From NCBI RefSeq assembly GCF_004331435.1, contig NZ_SJKA01000002.1, positions 434,001 through 498,000 of the forward strand: a stretch of DNA of 64,000 nucleotides, written 5' to 3'. The position numbers were made by a program, and so were the translations under genes. The notes beneath the pieces were generated by a model. That model made no database searches. It worked only from the letters and a program-made list of their open reading frames with translations, and was not told the origin of the DNA. This document shows positions 9,253 through 18,404 of this stretch, piece by piece. Each line of letters starts with the position of its first letter. Within the stretch, counting starts at the first letter, position 1. Source of the DNA: Kribbella sindirgiensis (GTDB lineage Bacteria; Actinomycetota; Actinomycetes; Propionibacteriales; Kribbellaceae).

Positions 9253-9411
9253 TCAGCCGGCCTTGGAGTCGACGACCTCGGGCAATTTGAGCATGACCTT
9301 CTTGGCGGCCTGGACGAGATCTGCTTCGTTGTGGCCGAAAGCCTGGAGGTAGCTCCTGAGCGCGGATCGCAGAAGCTGAAGCTCCTCTGCTTGCAACTCG
9401 ATGGTGTACAT
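9253..9411 (-). CDS. Small conserved-looking hypothetical protein (52 aa)
   Basis: An ATG at 9411 with GGAGA just upstream opens a 52-codon frame: MYTIELQAEELQLLRSALRS begins it and it ends LKLPEVVDSKAG. It is amphipathic, with a predicted helix over residues 6-22 and another over 28-42. Similar short proteins with an N-terminal EL..EEL..L..AL pattern are familiar from actinobacterial genomes, but I cannot name a function. It ends one base from the convergent nitroreductase-family stop. Confidence 0.6.
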   Translation of the reverse strand: MYTIELQAEELQLLRSALRSYLQAFGHNEADLVQAAKKVMLKLPEVVDSKAG

Positions 9412-9466
9412 ATCTCCAAGCTAAGTCCGTACCAGCCAGATGCAACCGCTCGTGACCCACCTGTTG

Positions 9467-10147
9467 TCAGCCGCTGTGGAGCTCCTCCGCGATCAGATCC
9501 GGCTGGTGAGAGGTCGGCGCGACGGGCACCCGCCAGGCCGGCGGAGCGGACCAGGTCTGCCAGTCGTCGGAGAACGGCGACGTCCAGGCCTCGATGTCAC
9601 GGATCGCAGCGTGCGCGTCGGCGACGATCTGCTCGGCTTCGGCCGTGGTGAACCGCCCGGCGCCGACCGCACCCTCCAGCTCGTCCTCGTCCTTCCACTC
9701 GATGCTGCGGTCCGGGTTGATCCAGAGATCGAGCACATGATCGACAGTGCTGGTACGCCGGGATGCCGCGTCGCGCACATGCTCACGCTCGAGATTCACG
9801 TACCACCCGTGGAAGGTCCCGTCGGCGCCCCAGAAGTACCAGACCGACCATGGCTTCCCCGATGGGGACACCTTGAGGATCCCGGTCCCGCGCCAGACGT
9901 CGAGCTTCAGCACCCGGTCCGCGGTGAACATCCCGATCGGACCGGCGTGCCGCAGCTCGTGCCCGTCGGTGAGTACCGATTTGAGCAGTGGCGTGCCCGG
10001 CGCGAGCCACGCGACCAGCCCGTCCGCGTCGTCACGCACGACCGTCATCGGCCGCACGGTCGGCTTGTCCGCATGCGGCCCCCAGCCTTCGTACACCCAC
10101 TCGATTGTCGTCCCCGGCTCCCAGTACCGCGTCATGCCATCGGTCAC
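9467..10147 (-). CDS. DUF402 domain protein
   Basis: The 226-residue protein contains a DUF402 domain, a beta-barrel related to nucleotide phosphatases/RNA-binding FomD-type proteins, over about residues 65-165. WYVNLE and the acidic [11 protein letters not shown] segment are typical of the metal/nucleotide site. It starts at GTG 10147 overlapping the fumC stop (GTGA), implying coupled translation; ATG 10135 is an alternative. Family members hydrolyse nucleoside diphosphates or nucleotidyl phosphonates, but the substrate here is unknown. Confidence 0.8.
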   Translation of the reverse strand: MTDGMTRYWEPGTTIEWVYEGWGPHADKPTVRPMTVVRDDADGLVAWLAPGTPLLKSVLTDGHELRHAGPIGMFTADRVLKLDVWRGTGILKVSPSGKPWSVWYFWGADGTFHGWYVNLEREHVRDAASRRTSTVDHVLDLWINPDRSIEWKDEDELEGAVGAGRFTTAEAEQIVADAHAAIRDIEAWTSPFSDDWQTWSAPPAWRVPVAPTSHQPDLIAEELHSG

Positions 10148-11547
10148 GACTGCGCCGGCCGGGTCATGGACAGTACGTCGAGGGCCGCGTCCAGCTGCTC
10201 CTCGGTGAGGTCGCCCTTCTCGACGTGACCGTTCTCGATCACGACCTCGCGGATCGTTTTCCCTTGTTTCAAAGCACTCTTGGCGACGGCGGCCGCGTTC
10301 TCGTACCCGATGTAGCGGTTCAGCGGGGTCACGATCGACGGTGACGACTCGGCCAGCGCGCGGGCGTGATCGACGTTCGCGGTGATGCCGTCGACGCAGC
10401 GGTCGGCGAGCAGGCGGGAGCTGTTCGCCAGCAGGCTGATGGATTCGAGCAGGTTGCGCGCGATCACCGGCAGCATCACGTTCAGCTCGAAGTTGCCTCC
10501 GGCACCGGCCACGGTGATGGTGGTGTCGTTGCCGATCACCTGCGCGGCGACCATCAGCGTCGCCTCGCAGATCACCGGGTTCACCTTGCCCGGCATGATG
10601 CTCGACCCGGGTTGCAGGTCCGGTAGTGCGATCTCGCCGAGCCCGGCCCGCGGCCCGGAACCCATCCAGCGCAGGTCGTTGCAGATCTTCGTCAGGCTGA
10701 CCGCGATCGTCTTCAGCTGCCCGGACAGCTCGACCAGACCGTCACGCGCGCCCTGAGCCTCGAAGTGGTCCTCGGCCTCGGTCAGCTCCAGCCCGGTCCG
10801 GCGGTTCAGCTCGGTGATCACCGCGGCCGCGAACCCGGGCGGCGTGTTGATCCCGGTCCCGACCGCTGTGCCGCCCAGCGGCAGCTCGGCGACCCGCGGG
10901 AGCGTCGCCCGGACGCGCGCGGCGCCGCGGCTGATCTGCTGGGCGTAGCCGTTGAACTCCTGCCCGAGCGTCACCGGGGTCGCGTCCATCAGGTGCGTCC
11001 GCCCGGACTTCACCACCTCGGCGAACTCGGATCCCTTACGGGACAGGGAATCCGCGAGGTGCTCGAGCGCGGGCAGCAGCTCCTGCACGACGCCGGCGGT
11101 GGCCGCGACGTGGATCGCCGACGGGAAGGTGTCATTGCTGGACTGCGACGCGTTGACGTGATCGTTCGGGTGCACGTCCGCGCCGAGCGCGCGGGTGGCG
11201 AGGGTGGCCAGGACCTCGTTGGCGTTCATGTTCGTCGACGTCCCCGAACCGGTCTGGAAGACGTCGATCGGGAACTCCGCGTCGAACTCCCCCGCGGCCA
11301 CCTGGTCCGCGGCGGCCACGATCGCGGCCGACCGGTCCGCGTCGAGCACCCCGAGCGACGCGTTCACGACCGCGGCCGAGGCCTTGATCTGCGCGAGCGC
11401 GTGCACGAGCGCCGGCGCCAGCGGCCGCCCGGAGATCGGGAAGTTCTCCACCGCACGCTGCGTCTGCGCCCGCCACAACGCGTCCCGAGGCACCCTGACC
11501 TCGCCCATCGTGTCGTGCTCGATCCTGAATTCCGCGTCATCACCCAT
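10144..11547 (-). CDS. fumC: Class II fumarate hydratase
   Basis: The 467-residue enzyme of the aspartase/fumarase superfamily interconverts fumarate and L-malate without an iron-sulfur cluster. The signature [11 protein letters not shown] is intact, as are [13 protein letters not shown] and the [14 protein letters not shown] substrate motif. Length matches FumC (about 465). It is the counterpart of M. tuberculosis Rv1098c, but its strand relative to glpX is reversed compared with that genome. The DUF402 gene is coupled downstream. Together with the class I enzyme it gives an oxygen-tolerant backup. Confidence 0.96.
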   Translation of the reverse strand: MGDDAEFRIEHDTMGEVRVPRDALWRAQTQRAVENFPISGRPLAPALVHALAQIKASAAVVNASLGVLDADRSAAIVAAADQVAAGEFDAEFPIDVFQTGSGTSTNMNANEVLATLATRALGADVHPNDHVNASQSSNDTFPSAIHVAATAGVVQELLPALEHLADSLSRKGSEFAEVVKSGRTHLMDATPVTLGQEFNGYAQQISRGAARVRATLPRVAELPLGGTAVGTGINTPPGFAAAVITELNRRTGLELTEAEDHFEAQGARDGLVELSGQLKTIAVSLTKICNDLRWMGSGPRAGLGEIALPDLQPGSSIMPGKVNPVICEATLMVAAQVIGNDTTITVAGAGGNFELNVMLPVIARNLLESISLLANSSRLLADRCVDGITANVDHARALAESSPSIVTPLNRYIGYENAAAVAKSALKQGKTIREVVIENGHVEKGDLTEEQLDAALDVLSMTRPAQS

Positions 11548-11631
11548 GCCAAAAAGAGTACGTCGATCGGCGTTGTCGGAACGCCCTGATAGACAAGCTG
11601 TGGACAACGACACAACCGGAGGGGCGACGGG

Positions 11632-12009
11632 ATGAAGTTCACCCAGACGTTCGAGATCACCCAGTGGGAGCAGGCGGCGTACGACGAGACGGGAACGATC
11701 CAGCTCGGCCGCGCGACCGTGGGAAAGACGTTCACCGGCAACGATCTCGACGGCACCAGTGCGGCCGAGCTCCTGATGGTGGGGACCACCGACGGTCCGG
11801 CGGCGTACACCGCGGTCGAGCGGTTCACCGGGACGCTGGGCGGACGGAAGGGCTCGTTCGTGATGCTGCACGGCGCGAGCGCCGACCAGACGTCGTCACC
11901 GGGCAAGATCGTCGCCGCGGAGGGCGACCTGGCCGGGCTGACCGGCACGATCGTCTACGAGCACGACGAGCAGGGCGCCCGGGTGACTGTGGACTACGAG
12001 CTGCCTTGA
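11632..12009 (+). CDS. DUF3224 domain protein
   Basis: The 125-residue cytosolic protein consists of a single DUF3224 beta-barrel domain (allene-oxide-cyclase-like fold). Motifs [18 protein letters not shown] and [10 protein letters not shown] are characteristic. A good ribosome binding site (GGAGGGG) precedes ATG 11632. Family members are small, soluble and of unknown function. It diverges from fumC and overlaps the convergent methyltransferase-like gene by 16 bp at the 3' ends. Confidence 0.8.
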   Translation: MKFTQTFEITQWEQAAYDETGTIQLGRATVGKTFTGNDLDGTSAAELLMVGTTDGPAAYTAVERFTGTLGGRKGSFVMLHGASADQTSSPGKIVAAEGDLAGLTGTIVYEHDEQGARVTVDYELP

Positions 12010-12638
12010 TAGACGTAGTACAGCTCGGGCCTGCCCTGGAGTTCGACCGGGACGGGTTTCACGGCGCAGGTCCCGAAGACCGAGCCGACGGCGGTTTCCA
12101 GGGCAGCTGACGCGGACGAGGACCAGACGGTCAGGACGCCGCCGGCGCGGAGCTTGCTGCGACAGGTGGTCAGGAAGCCGGACGAGTAGATGGCCGAGTT
12201 CTCGTTGTAGACAAGGAAGTCCGGGCCGTTGTCGACGTCCAGCAGGATTGCGTCGACGGACGCGTCGGGGAGGTCCGTGACGACCGCGCGGACGTCATCG
12301 ACCACGACACCGACTCGAGGGTCGTCGAGGATCGACGGGACCAGACCGGAGCGCATCCAGGACACCACGTCAGGCTCGATCTCCGCGACGATCACCTGAC
12401 CGAGGCGGGAGTCGGCCAGCAGCGCGCGGACCGTGTACCCGAGCCCCAGCCCACCGACAAGCACCCGATCCGGATGCCGTACCGCCTCCAGCGCCGCCGA
12501 CGCCAGCAGCTCCTCGCTCGATGTCTCCTGGTCGTCCATCACGAAGACGCCGTTGACCCGCAACTCCAACGCCCCGTCGTCGCGCCGCCGCAGCACCAGC
12601 TCGCCCCGCTCACCGCGACTCCGCGCCAACTCCGTCAC
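11994..12638 (-). CDS. Spermidine synthase-like methyltransferase-fold protein
   Basis: The 214-residue Rossmann-fold protein has the SAM/dcSAM motif VGGLGLGYTVRALL, the acidic strand end VAEIEPDV, and an acidic loop DAILLDVDNGPDF typical of spermine/spermidine synthases. It lacks the N-terminal beta domain of true SpeE, and similar short proteins are usually of unknown substrate. I prefer GTG 12638, which has GGGGGAGG at a normal distance; ATG 12656 is in frame but butts against a palindrome and has no ribosome binding site. Confidence 0.75.
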   Translation of the reverse strand: MTELARSRGERGELVLRRRDDGALELRVNGVFVMDDQETSSEELLASAALEAVRHPDRVLVGGLGLGYTVRALLADSRLGQVIVAEIEPDVVSWMRSGLVPSILDDPRVGVVVDDVRAVVTDLPDASVDAILLDVDNGPDFLVYNENSAIYSSGFLTTCRSKLRAGGVLTVWSSSASAALETAVGSVFGTCAVKPVPVELQGRPELYYVYQGSS

Positions 12639-12656
12639 GCGCACATCCTCCCCCAT

Positions 12657-12712
12657 CCCTTTACGTCCGAAGAAGTCGCGGGACCTCCCGCCAGTTCTTC
12701 GGACGTAAAGGG
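12657..12712. repeat. Palindromic repeat, copy 1 (18-bp arms)
   Basis: CCCTTTACGTCCGAAGAA (12657-12674) is perfectly complementary to the arm at 12695-12712. Inside, GCGGGA and TCCCGC pair again, giving a long hairpin. The core recurs at 13730-13773 with two or three substitutions, on the other side of the DUF559 gene. Confidence 0.85.
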
Positions 12713-12763
12713 TTTGTCCACAGGGGAGGGCGAAGGCGGTGGCGGGATCTGGGGAGGAAGGGG

Positions 12764-13723
12764 ATGCTCTCGCGGGTGGAAGGAGGAGAGTCGCGGTCCG
12801 CGGTGCAGCGGTATCGGCGAGCCGAATGCAGCCGCGAGCTGTTCGACCTGCAGTACGGCGTCGCGAGCCGGAGGCAGCTGTATGCCGTCGGCGTCGGGCG
12901 CTGGGACGTCAGGGCAGAGCTCCGTGCCGGCCGCTGGGCGAGACGTGGACCGCAGTCGATCAGCAACGTGACCGGCGTACTCTGCGAGCGAGGGCGTTGG
13001 TGGAGCGCATTGATCGAGGTCGGGTCCCGGGCCGCGCTGGACGGTGTGACCGCGTTGCAGGCGGCAGGTTTGACGGGCTTCATCGAGCCGGTCGTCCACA
13101 TCTCGATGCCGAAGTCCGGCCGCCCGCGACGATGGCCAGGCGTGGTGGTGCACGAAACCCGGCGCCGGTCGCCCGCGGATCTCGTCGCCACCGGAATCCC
13201 CCGCGTCCGACCGGCCGTGGCCGCGGTGCGAGCAGCACTGTGGGCCGCGTCCGACCGGCAGGCCGCGCTGATCCTGACGATGGCGACTCAGCAGCGGCTG
13301 GTCACCGTCGCGACGTTGACCGAGGCAATGACGGCAGTACGGCGCCATCGCAGACGCAAGTTCCTGCTCCGGGTTCTCGTCGATCTCCAAGGCGGCGTGC
13401 AATCGATGGCGGAACTGGACTTCGCCCGAATGTGCAGGACGGCGGCACTACCGGAGCCGGACCGCCAGGTGACCCATGATCTCGGAGACGGCTGGGCCGT
13501 GGTCGACAACGAGTGGACCGAGTACGACCTCGTGGTAGAGATCGAAGGTGTTCATCATCTGCACGGTCCGGTGACGATCGCCGACGCCTTGCGGCAGAAC
13601 AGTCTGACGGTACGACGGTCGGCTGTGCTGAGGATCCCGGTCCTGGGACTCCGCACCGAGCCCGCACGCTTCCTCAATCAGGTGCGCGACGCCCTCATCG
13701 CCCGCGGCTGGCAGCCCGGTTGA
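12764..13723 (+). CDS. DUF559 / AbiEi-like domain protein
   Basis: The 319-residue protein has an N-terminal region like the AbiEi antitoxin winged helix (about residues 22-65, GVASRRQLYAVGVGRWDVRA). Its C-terminal domain resembles DUF559/Vsr-type endonucleases (about 210-310, ending LRIPVLGLRTEP..FLNQVRDAL), with an acidic V[VE]EIEGVHHLHG core. This combination is widespread and multicopy in actinobacteria; nuclease activity is suspected but unproven. ATG 12764 has AGGAAGGGG upstream. The gene sits between two copies of one palindrome and has no partner toxin next to it. Confidence 0.75.
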   Translation: MLSRVEGGESRSAVQRYRRAECSRELFDLQYGVASRRQLYAVGVGRWDVRAELRAGRWARRGPQSISNVTGVLCERGRWWSALIEVGSRAALDGVTALQAAGLTGFIEPVVHISMPKSGRPRRWPGVVVHETRRRSPADLVATGIPRVRPAVAAVRAALWAASDRQAALILTMATQQRLVTVATLTEAMTAVRRHRRRKFLLRVLVDLQGGVQSMAELDFARMCRTAALPEPDRQVTHDLGDGWAVVDNEWTEYDLVVEIEGVHHLHGPVTIADALRQNSLTVRRSAVLRIPVLGLRTEPARFLNQVRDALIARGWQPG

Positions 13724-13729
13724 CCCACA

Positions 13730-13773
13730 ACGTCCGAAGAAGTCGAGGGACCTCCCGCCACTTCTTCGGACGT
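13730..13773. repeat. Palindromic repeat, copy 2 (14-bp arms)
   Basis: ACGTCCGAAGAAGT (13730-13743) and its complement (13760-13773) enclose GGGACCTCCC, which can pair internally. Sequence and spacing match copy 1 at 12657-12712. It lies 6 bp after the DUF559 stop and could serve as its terminator. Confidence 0.85.
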
Positions 13774-13778
13774 AAGCG

Positions 13779-14480
13779 TCAGTACCAGCCCTTGGCCTGG
13801 GAGTGGCCCCAGGCGCTGCAGGGGGAGCCGTAGGTGGCTTCGATGTAGTCGAGGCCCCACTTGATCTGGGTGACGGGGTTGGTCCGCCAGTCCTTGCCGT
13901 ACGCCGCCATCCGGTTACCGGGGAGCGCCTGCGGGATGCCGTACGCCGACGAGGTGGGGTTGTCGGCGCTGACCTTCCAGCGGGACTCCTTGTTCCAGAG
14001 CTTCTCCAGACAGCTGAACTGGCTCTGGCCCCAGCCGTGGTCGGGGAGGAGGTTCATCGCGACCTCCTTCGGCGTGCCCTCGTACTTCTTCCGCTCGGCG
14101 TCCCGGCTGGCCCGCTCCTCGCTCGACGAGCGCTGCGCCTCCCGAAGTGCCTGATAGCGCAGCAAAGCGGCGTTCTTGGCCTTCATCTTGACGGTCGCCG
14201 CGTCCTGCAAGGCGGTGCGCTGCTGCTCGATGGCCTCGACCTGGTTCCGCATCCGGATCGCCTCGGCGGCGATCTCGGCGGCCGTCTGCGGCTTGGCCGA
14301 CGGTGTGGTCGCGGAAGGGATCGCCTTCCCACTGTTCAGCACGGCCATCTCGGCCCGCCCGGACACCTTCTCCGACGCACTACTGCTCCCAGGAGAGCTG
14401 AAGAGGTCGATACCGGCGACAACGGAAACCACGGCGATTCCAGTCACTGCGAGAACCGCGACGGAGCGCTTCGCTTTCAT
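13779..14480 (-). CDS. Secreted lytic transglycosylase (SLT-like)
   Basis: The 233-residue protein has an N-terminal signal or anchor segment (residues 6-25), a low-complexity linker, a coiled coil rich in Arg/Gln/Glu (about 70-135), and a C-terminal lysozyme-like domain. There, CLEKLWNKESRW carries the presumed catalytic Glu and GIPQALPGNRM, WGLDYIEATYGSPCSAW follow. This matches actinobacterial transglycosylases that cleave peptidoglycan between MurNAc and GlcNAc. The two Cys (near FSCLE and SPCSAW) probably form a disulfide outside the membrane. Confidence 0.85.
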   Translation of the reverse strand: MKAKRSVAVLAVTGIAVVSVVAGIDLFSSPGSSSASEKVSGRAEMAVLNSGKAIPSATTPSAKPQTAAEIAAEAIRMRNQVEAIEQQRTALQDAATVKMKAKNAALLRYQALREAQRSSSEERASRDAERKKYEGTPKEVAMNLLPDHGWGQSQFSCLEKLWNKESRWKVSADNPTSSAYGIPQALPGNRMAAYGKDWRTNPVTQIKWGLDYIEATYGSPCSAWGHSQAKGWY

Positions 14481-14569
14481 CTGTCCTTCCGAGAAAACCC
14501 GACCCCCGTCGGCTGCAACGAGAACATACTCTGGCGTAAACCGACCGTGATCACAAGCAGGTCACGAAC

Positions 14570-14605
14570 GAACGGTGCGGTCGCCGCGTGGCGACCGCAC
14601 CGTTC
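14570..14605 (-). terminator. Hairpin terminator after phoH2
   Basis: A perfect 16-bp stem (14570-14585 with 14590-14605) and a 4-nt loop lies about 50 bp downstream of phoH2 and upstream of the transglycosylase gene. No long U-run follows, which is normal for GC-rich actinobacterial terminators. Confidence 0.75.
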
Positions 14606-14652
14606 TTACCTCTGCTTTACAGACGCTTATTACCTAACTGAACGAACACTCC

Positions 14653-15984
14653 TTACAACTGCAGGTCATCGAGCATCTCGGTGACCAGCGCGGCGATCGG
14701 CGACCGCTCCGAGCGGGTCAGCGTCACGTGCGCGAACAGCGGGTGCCCCTTCAATTGCTCGACCACCGCGACGACACCGTCGTGCCGGCCGACCCGCAGG
14801 TTGTCCCGCTGCGCCACGTCGTGGGTGAGCACCACCCGCGAGTTGGCGCCGACCCGCGACAGCACCGTGAGCAGCACGTTCCGCTCCAGCGACTGCGCCT
14901 CGTCGACGATCACGAACGCGTCGTGCAGCGACCGCCCGCGGATGTGGGTCAGCGGCAGCACCTCGAGCATGCCCCGGTCGATCACCTCGTCGATCACGTC
15001 ACCGCTGGTCAGCGCGCCGAGCGTGTCGTACACGGCCTGGGCCCACGGCTGCATCTTCTCCGACTCGCTGCCCGGCAGGTACCCGAGCTCCTGGCCGCCG
15101 ACCGCGAACAGCGGCCGGAACACGACCACCTTCTTGTGCTGCCGGCGTTCCATGACCGACTCCAGGCCGGCACACAGCGCGAGCGCGGACTTACCGGTAC
15201 CGGCCCGGCCGCCGAGCGAGATGATCCCGACGTCCGGGTCCAGCAGCAGATCGAGCGCGACCCGCTGCTCGGCGGAGCGACCGCGGATCCCGAACGCCTC
15301 CCGGTCGCCGCGCACCAGCCGGATCCGCTTGTCCGGCATCACCCGGCCCAGCGCGCTGCCCCGGTCGGACAGCATCACCAGACCGGTGTGGGTCGGAAAC
15401 TCCCCGGCCGCGGTCAGCTCGACCGACCCGTTCTCGTACAGGTCGTCGACGACGTGCGTCTCGACCTCGAGCTCCGCCATCCCGGTCCAGCCGGACTCGA
15501 GCGTCAGCTCCGCGCGGTACTCCTCGGCGATCAGGCCGCACGCCGATGCCTTGACCCGCATCGGCAGGTCCTTCGAGACCAGCGTGACGTCCTTGCCCTC
15601 GGCCATGAAGTTGCAGGCCACGGCAAGGATCCGGCTGTCGTTGTCACCGAGCCGGAAACCGGCCGGCAGGGTCTCCGGATCGGTGTGGTTCAGCTCGACC
15701 CGGAGAGTTCCACCCTTCTCCCCCACTGGCAGGGGCGCGTCCAGTCGTCCGTGCAGTATCCGGAGCTCGTCGAGCAGGCGTAGTGCCGTACGCGCGAAGT
15801 AGCCGAGTTCCGGGTGATGCCGTTTGGCCTCCAATTCGGTGACGACGACCACCGGAACGACCACCTCGTGCTCGTCGAACCGCAGCATCGCGTGCGGGTC
15901 GGAGAGAAGCACCGAGGTGTCCAGCACGAAGGTGCGCTGGTCCGGTGTGGATGAGGTACTTGACGCCTTGGCGTGGATGGCCAT
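14653..15984 (-). CDS. phoH2: PhoH2: PIN-domain ribonuclease fused to PhoH helicase
   Basis: The 443-residue protein has an N-terminal PIN domain (about residues 17-150; acidic residues in [29 protein letters not shown]) and a C-terminal PhoH ATPase (about 225-440; Walker A GRAGTGKS, Walker B FVIVDEAQ). PhoH2 proteins unwind and cleave RNA in an ATP-dependent manner. It corresponds to M. tuberculosis Rv1095. The ATG at 15984 is preceded by AGAGGA. A 400-bp leader region lies upstream. Confidence 0.9.
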   Translation of the reverse strand: MAIHAKASSTSSTPDQRTFVLDTSVLLSDPHAMLRFDEHEVVVPVVVVTELEAKRHHPELGYFARTALRLLDELRILHGRLDAPLPVGEKGGTLRVELNHTDPETLPAGFRLGDNDSRILAVACNFMAEGKDVTLVSKDLPMRVKASACGLIAEEYRAELTLESGWTGMAELEVETHVVDDLYENGSVELTAAGEFPTHTGLVMLSDRGSALGRVMPDKRIRLVRGDREAFGIRGRSAEQRVALDLLLDPDVGIISLGGRAGTGKSALALCAGLESVMERRQHKKVVVFRPLFAVGGQELGYLPGSESEKMQPWAQAVYDTLGALTSGDVIDEVIDRGMLEVLPLTHIRGRSLHDAFVIVDEAQSLERNVLLTVLSRVGANSRVVLTHDVAQRDNLRVGRHDGVVAVVEQLKGHPLFAHVTLTRSERSPIAALVTEMLDDLQL

Positions 15985-16387
15985 GTCGCACGTCCTCTTC
16001 TAGGCCGTGACGTACACCCTCGCCCCGGCCCGCCAGTGGTTAGGTGATGGGTCGGGTGCCGCCCTCGGGGTCCGGTGTTGACCCCGTCCGCGCCGCCGCA
16101 CGAGCGGCAACGGCGATCAGCGAGCTCGAGACCTGAGGTCTCGGGTACTCCGTTCGGCCCCTCATGGGGCAACCGGCTGGAACGAGATTCTCAAACTGAT
16201 CGGGCCTCCCGTGACAGCCGGCTTCCCCTCCGACCGTCAATGTCAGGGTAGGAGCCTCCTGCAAACGGCGCAGCCCGACACGCCCGGCCACGGGGTTAAC
16301 ACGGTGTTACGCCTTCCCCCCACCCGAGGGAGCCAGGTCACTCCGCCGGGTGATCCCGTACGCCGGGCCGCGGGCGAGGCTCGGCGT
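15985..16387. other. Intergenic region upstream of phoH2 and a membrane protein gene
   Basis: I find no convincing coding sequence in these 403 bp, which separate divergent genes. A 15-bp palindrome (GAGACCT-G-AGGTCTC, 16128-16142) lies about 145 bp upstream of phoH2 and could be an operator. I looked for a c-di-AMP (ydaO-type) riboswitch, since such genes can carry one, and did not find the conserved core. Confidence 0.5.
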
Positions 16388-17596
16388 ATGACGAAGAACT
16401 GGCCGGCGTGGACCGGGTACGCCACCGCACTCTGGTCCCTCGTGTACGGCGTACTCGGGCTCTACTGGATGTTCGGCGGCGCCGGGTACCCGTTCGCGCG
16501 GGTGGCCGACGATCAGGCCTCCTCGTCGATCCTGGAGGGTACGCCGGTGCACGTGGTCGCGCCCGTGATGGCGGCGATCGGGCTCGGGGGCGCCGTACTC
16601 GCGCTCGTGATGACCCGGATGACGCCGCGCGGATCGATCCTGCAGGCAATCGCCGCCGTACTCGCCGTGGGCCTCGCGCTCGTCATTCCCGACTACACGC
16701 TGGTCGCGGTGGTCGCCATGGCCCCGGCGCTGATCGTGTTCGCGTTCACCGGCGTACCGGGGCCGCAGGACGGCGTCGGCGACATCCTGTACTGGCATCG
16801 CGTGAACCTGATCATCCTGTTCGTCGGCGGCCTACTGTGGGCGGCGACGGCGCTCGCGTACCACCGGCGCAGCCGCAACGCGTGCGTCTCGTGCGGCCGG
16901 GGCACCCACGATCCGGCCTGGATGCGACCGGAGGCTGCACTCCGCTGGGGTCGATGGGCGGTCGCGGTCGCGGTGGTGGCGAACCTTCCGTACGAGTTCA
17001 CCCGGATCGCCTGGTACCTGGGCTGGCCGGTCGGGATCACCGACGAGTTCCACCAGATGATGGCCGACACGCCCGGAATGCTCGAGATGGGCCTCGGCCT
17101 GGCCGTGATGGGCCTGGGCGGCGGCGTCCTCACCCACGGGCTGGTGCACCGGTGGGGCGAGATCTACCCGCGCTGGATCTGGTTCAAGGCCGGCCGGCGC
17201 GTCCCGCCTCGCCTCGCCATCATCCCCGCCTCGATCGTGGCCGTCGTACTGATCCCGGCCGGCCTGATGAACACCCAGGCCCCACTCGACGGCGAGCTGT
17301 GGGCGATCAACGGCCCCGGCATCCTCTGGACCCTGTGGGGTACGGCGCTGGGCGTGGCAACGTACGCGTACTACCTGAGACGCCGCACCGCCTGCACACG
17401 CTGCGGCCGCGGAGCCCCTGAGGAGCTGCAGATCAGGTCCCGAAGCGACGCTCGCGCTGCGCGTAGCTTCGGATGGCGCGGAGGAAGTCGACGTGGCGGA
17501 AGTCCGGCCAGAGCGCCTCACAGAAGTAGAACTCGCTCAGCGCGCTCTGCCAGAGCAGGAAGCCGCCCAGGCGCTGCTCACCCGACGTCCGGATGA
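16388..17596 (+). CDS. Polytopic membrane protein with two CxxCGRG motifs
   Basis: The 402-residue protein has about eight or nine hydrophobic segments between residues 10 and 340. Two cytoplasmic-looking patches carry similar cysteine pairs, NACVSCGRGTHDP and TACTRCGRGAPEE, like half zinc ribbons placed after membrane helices. I do not recognise a transporter family. The last 55 residues are a low-complexity Arg/Ser/Ala tail read antisense to uppS; this 164-bp tail-to-tail overlap is unusual. The tail may be a read-through artefact of evolution or the product of a lost stop codon. Confidence 0.7.
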   Translation: MTKNWPAWTGYATALWSLVYGVLGLYWMFGGAGYPFARVADDQASSSILEGTPVHVVAPVMAAIGLGGAVLALVMTRMTPRGSILQAIAAVLAVGLALVIPDYTLVAVVAMAPALIVFAFTGVPGPQDGVGDILYWHRVNLIILFVGGLLWAATALAYHRRSRNACVSCGRGTHDPAWMRPEAALRWGRWAVAVAVVANLPYEFTRIAWYLGWPVGITDEFHQMMADTPGMLEMGLGLAVMGLGGGVLTHGLVHRWGEIYPRWIWFKAGRRVPPRLAIIPASIVAVVLIPAGLMNTQAPLDGELWAINGPGILWTLWGTALGVATYAYYLRRRTACTRCGRGAPEELQIRSRSDARAARSFGWRGGSRRGGSPARAPHRSRTRSARSARAGSRPGAAHPTSG

Positions 17597-18212
17597 CCAG
17601 ATCGGGGTCTGGCTGGCCCTTCGTGTACAGGTGCCGCGCGATGTGCTCCACGTCCACACGGTCGGCCAGCTCCTCGATCGAGATGCCCTTCGCGGCCTCC
17701 TCGAGGAGCAGTGACCGGACCGCGTCGGCGAGCTCGCGACGTCCGCCGTACCCGACGGCGACGTTCACGAGCATCCCCTGGACGTCGTGGGTGGCCGTCT
17801 CCGCCGCTTTCAGCGCCTCGGCGGTGGTCCCGGGCAGGAGGTCGAGTGCGCCGACCGGGTGGATCCGGTAACGGCCGATCGCGGTCAGCTCCTCGACCGT
17901 CTGCTCGATGATCCGCAGCAGCGGCTCCAGCTCGTCGGCCGGACGGGTCAGGTTGTCGGTGGACAGCATCCACACCGTGACCACCTTGACGCCGACGCCG
18001 TCGCACCAGTTCAGGAACTCGGAGATCTTGTTCGCCCCGGCCTCGTGGCCGCGCGACACCGGGTCGCCGACCTGGCGGGCCCAGCGCCGGTTACCGTCGA
18101 TGATGACCCCGATGTGCCGCGGGATCCGGTCCGGCGACAGCGATCGGGTCAGCCGCCGCTCGTACAGGCCGTAGACCGCGTCGCGCAGCTTCTGCTTGCC
18201 AGGTGTCCGCAT
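17433..18212 (-). CDS. uppS: Short-chain Z-isoprenyl diphosphate synthase
   Basis: The 259-residue cis-prenyltransferase has the HIGVIIDGNRRWA motif, STDNL, and the C-terminal DLVIRTSGEQRLGGFLLWQ..SEFYF signature. Enzymes of this family condense isopentenyl diphosphate in Z configuration to make polyprenyl carriers for cell wall synthesis. The neighbour hemolysin III gene, as beside M. tuberculosis Rv1086, suggests the short-chain (Z,E-farnesyl diphosphate) type rather than the long-chain UppS/DPPS, but product length cannot be read from sequence alone. Confidence 0.9.
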   Translation of the reverse strand: MRTPGKQKLRDAVYGLYERRLTRSLSPDRIPRHIGVIIDGNRRWARQVGDPVSRGHEAGANKISEFLNWCDGVGVKVVTVWMLSTDNLTRPADELEPLLRIIEQTVEELTAIGRYRIHPVGALDLLPGTTAEALKAAETATHDVQGMLVNVAVGYGGRRELADAVRSLLLEEAAKGISIEELADRVDVEHIARHLYTKGQPDPDLVIRTSGEQRLGGFLLWQSALSEFYFCEALWPDFRHVDFLRAIRSYAQRERRFGT

Positions 18213-18404
18213 GGGCAGGGTGCTCTCCTCAAAGACTCTCGGTCACGAGGCTAGCCCACATTCGCCCCGGTCGGAGAGGCCTTGGAGTGGCTCACAGAAA
18301 CCTGCCGGAAAGGTCGAACTTTCTGCGAAGTTCGGGCATCGTAAACGCGGGCGTGCTGCATCACCCGGGTGACTTCGCCTACATTTCATTCTTCCGACCG
18401 ATGC

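Noticed and set aside
14481..16387. c-di-AMP (ydaO-type) riboswitch upstream of the lytic transglycosylase or phoH2
   Set aside because: Actinobacterial cell-wall hydrolase genes can carry one, and a CTAACC-like stretch occurs near 16030, but the conserved core and pairing pattern are not there.
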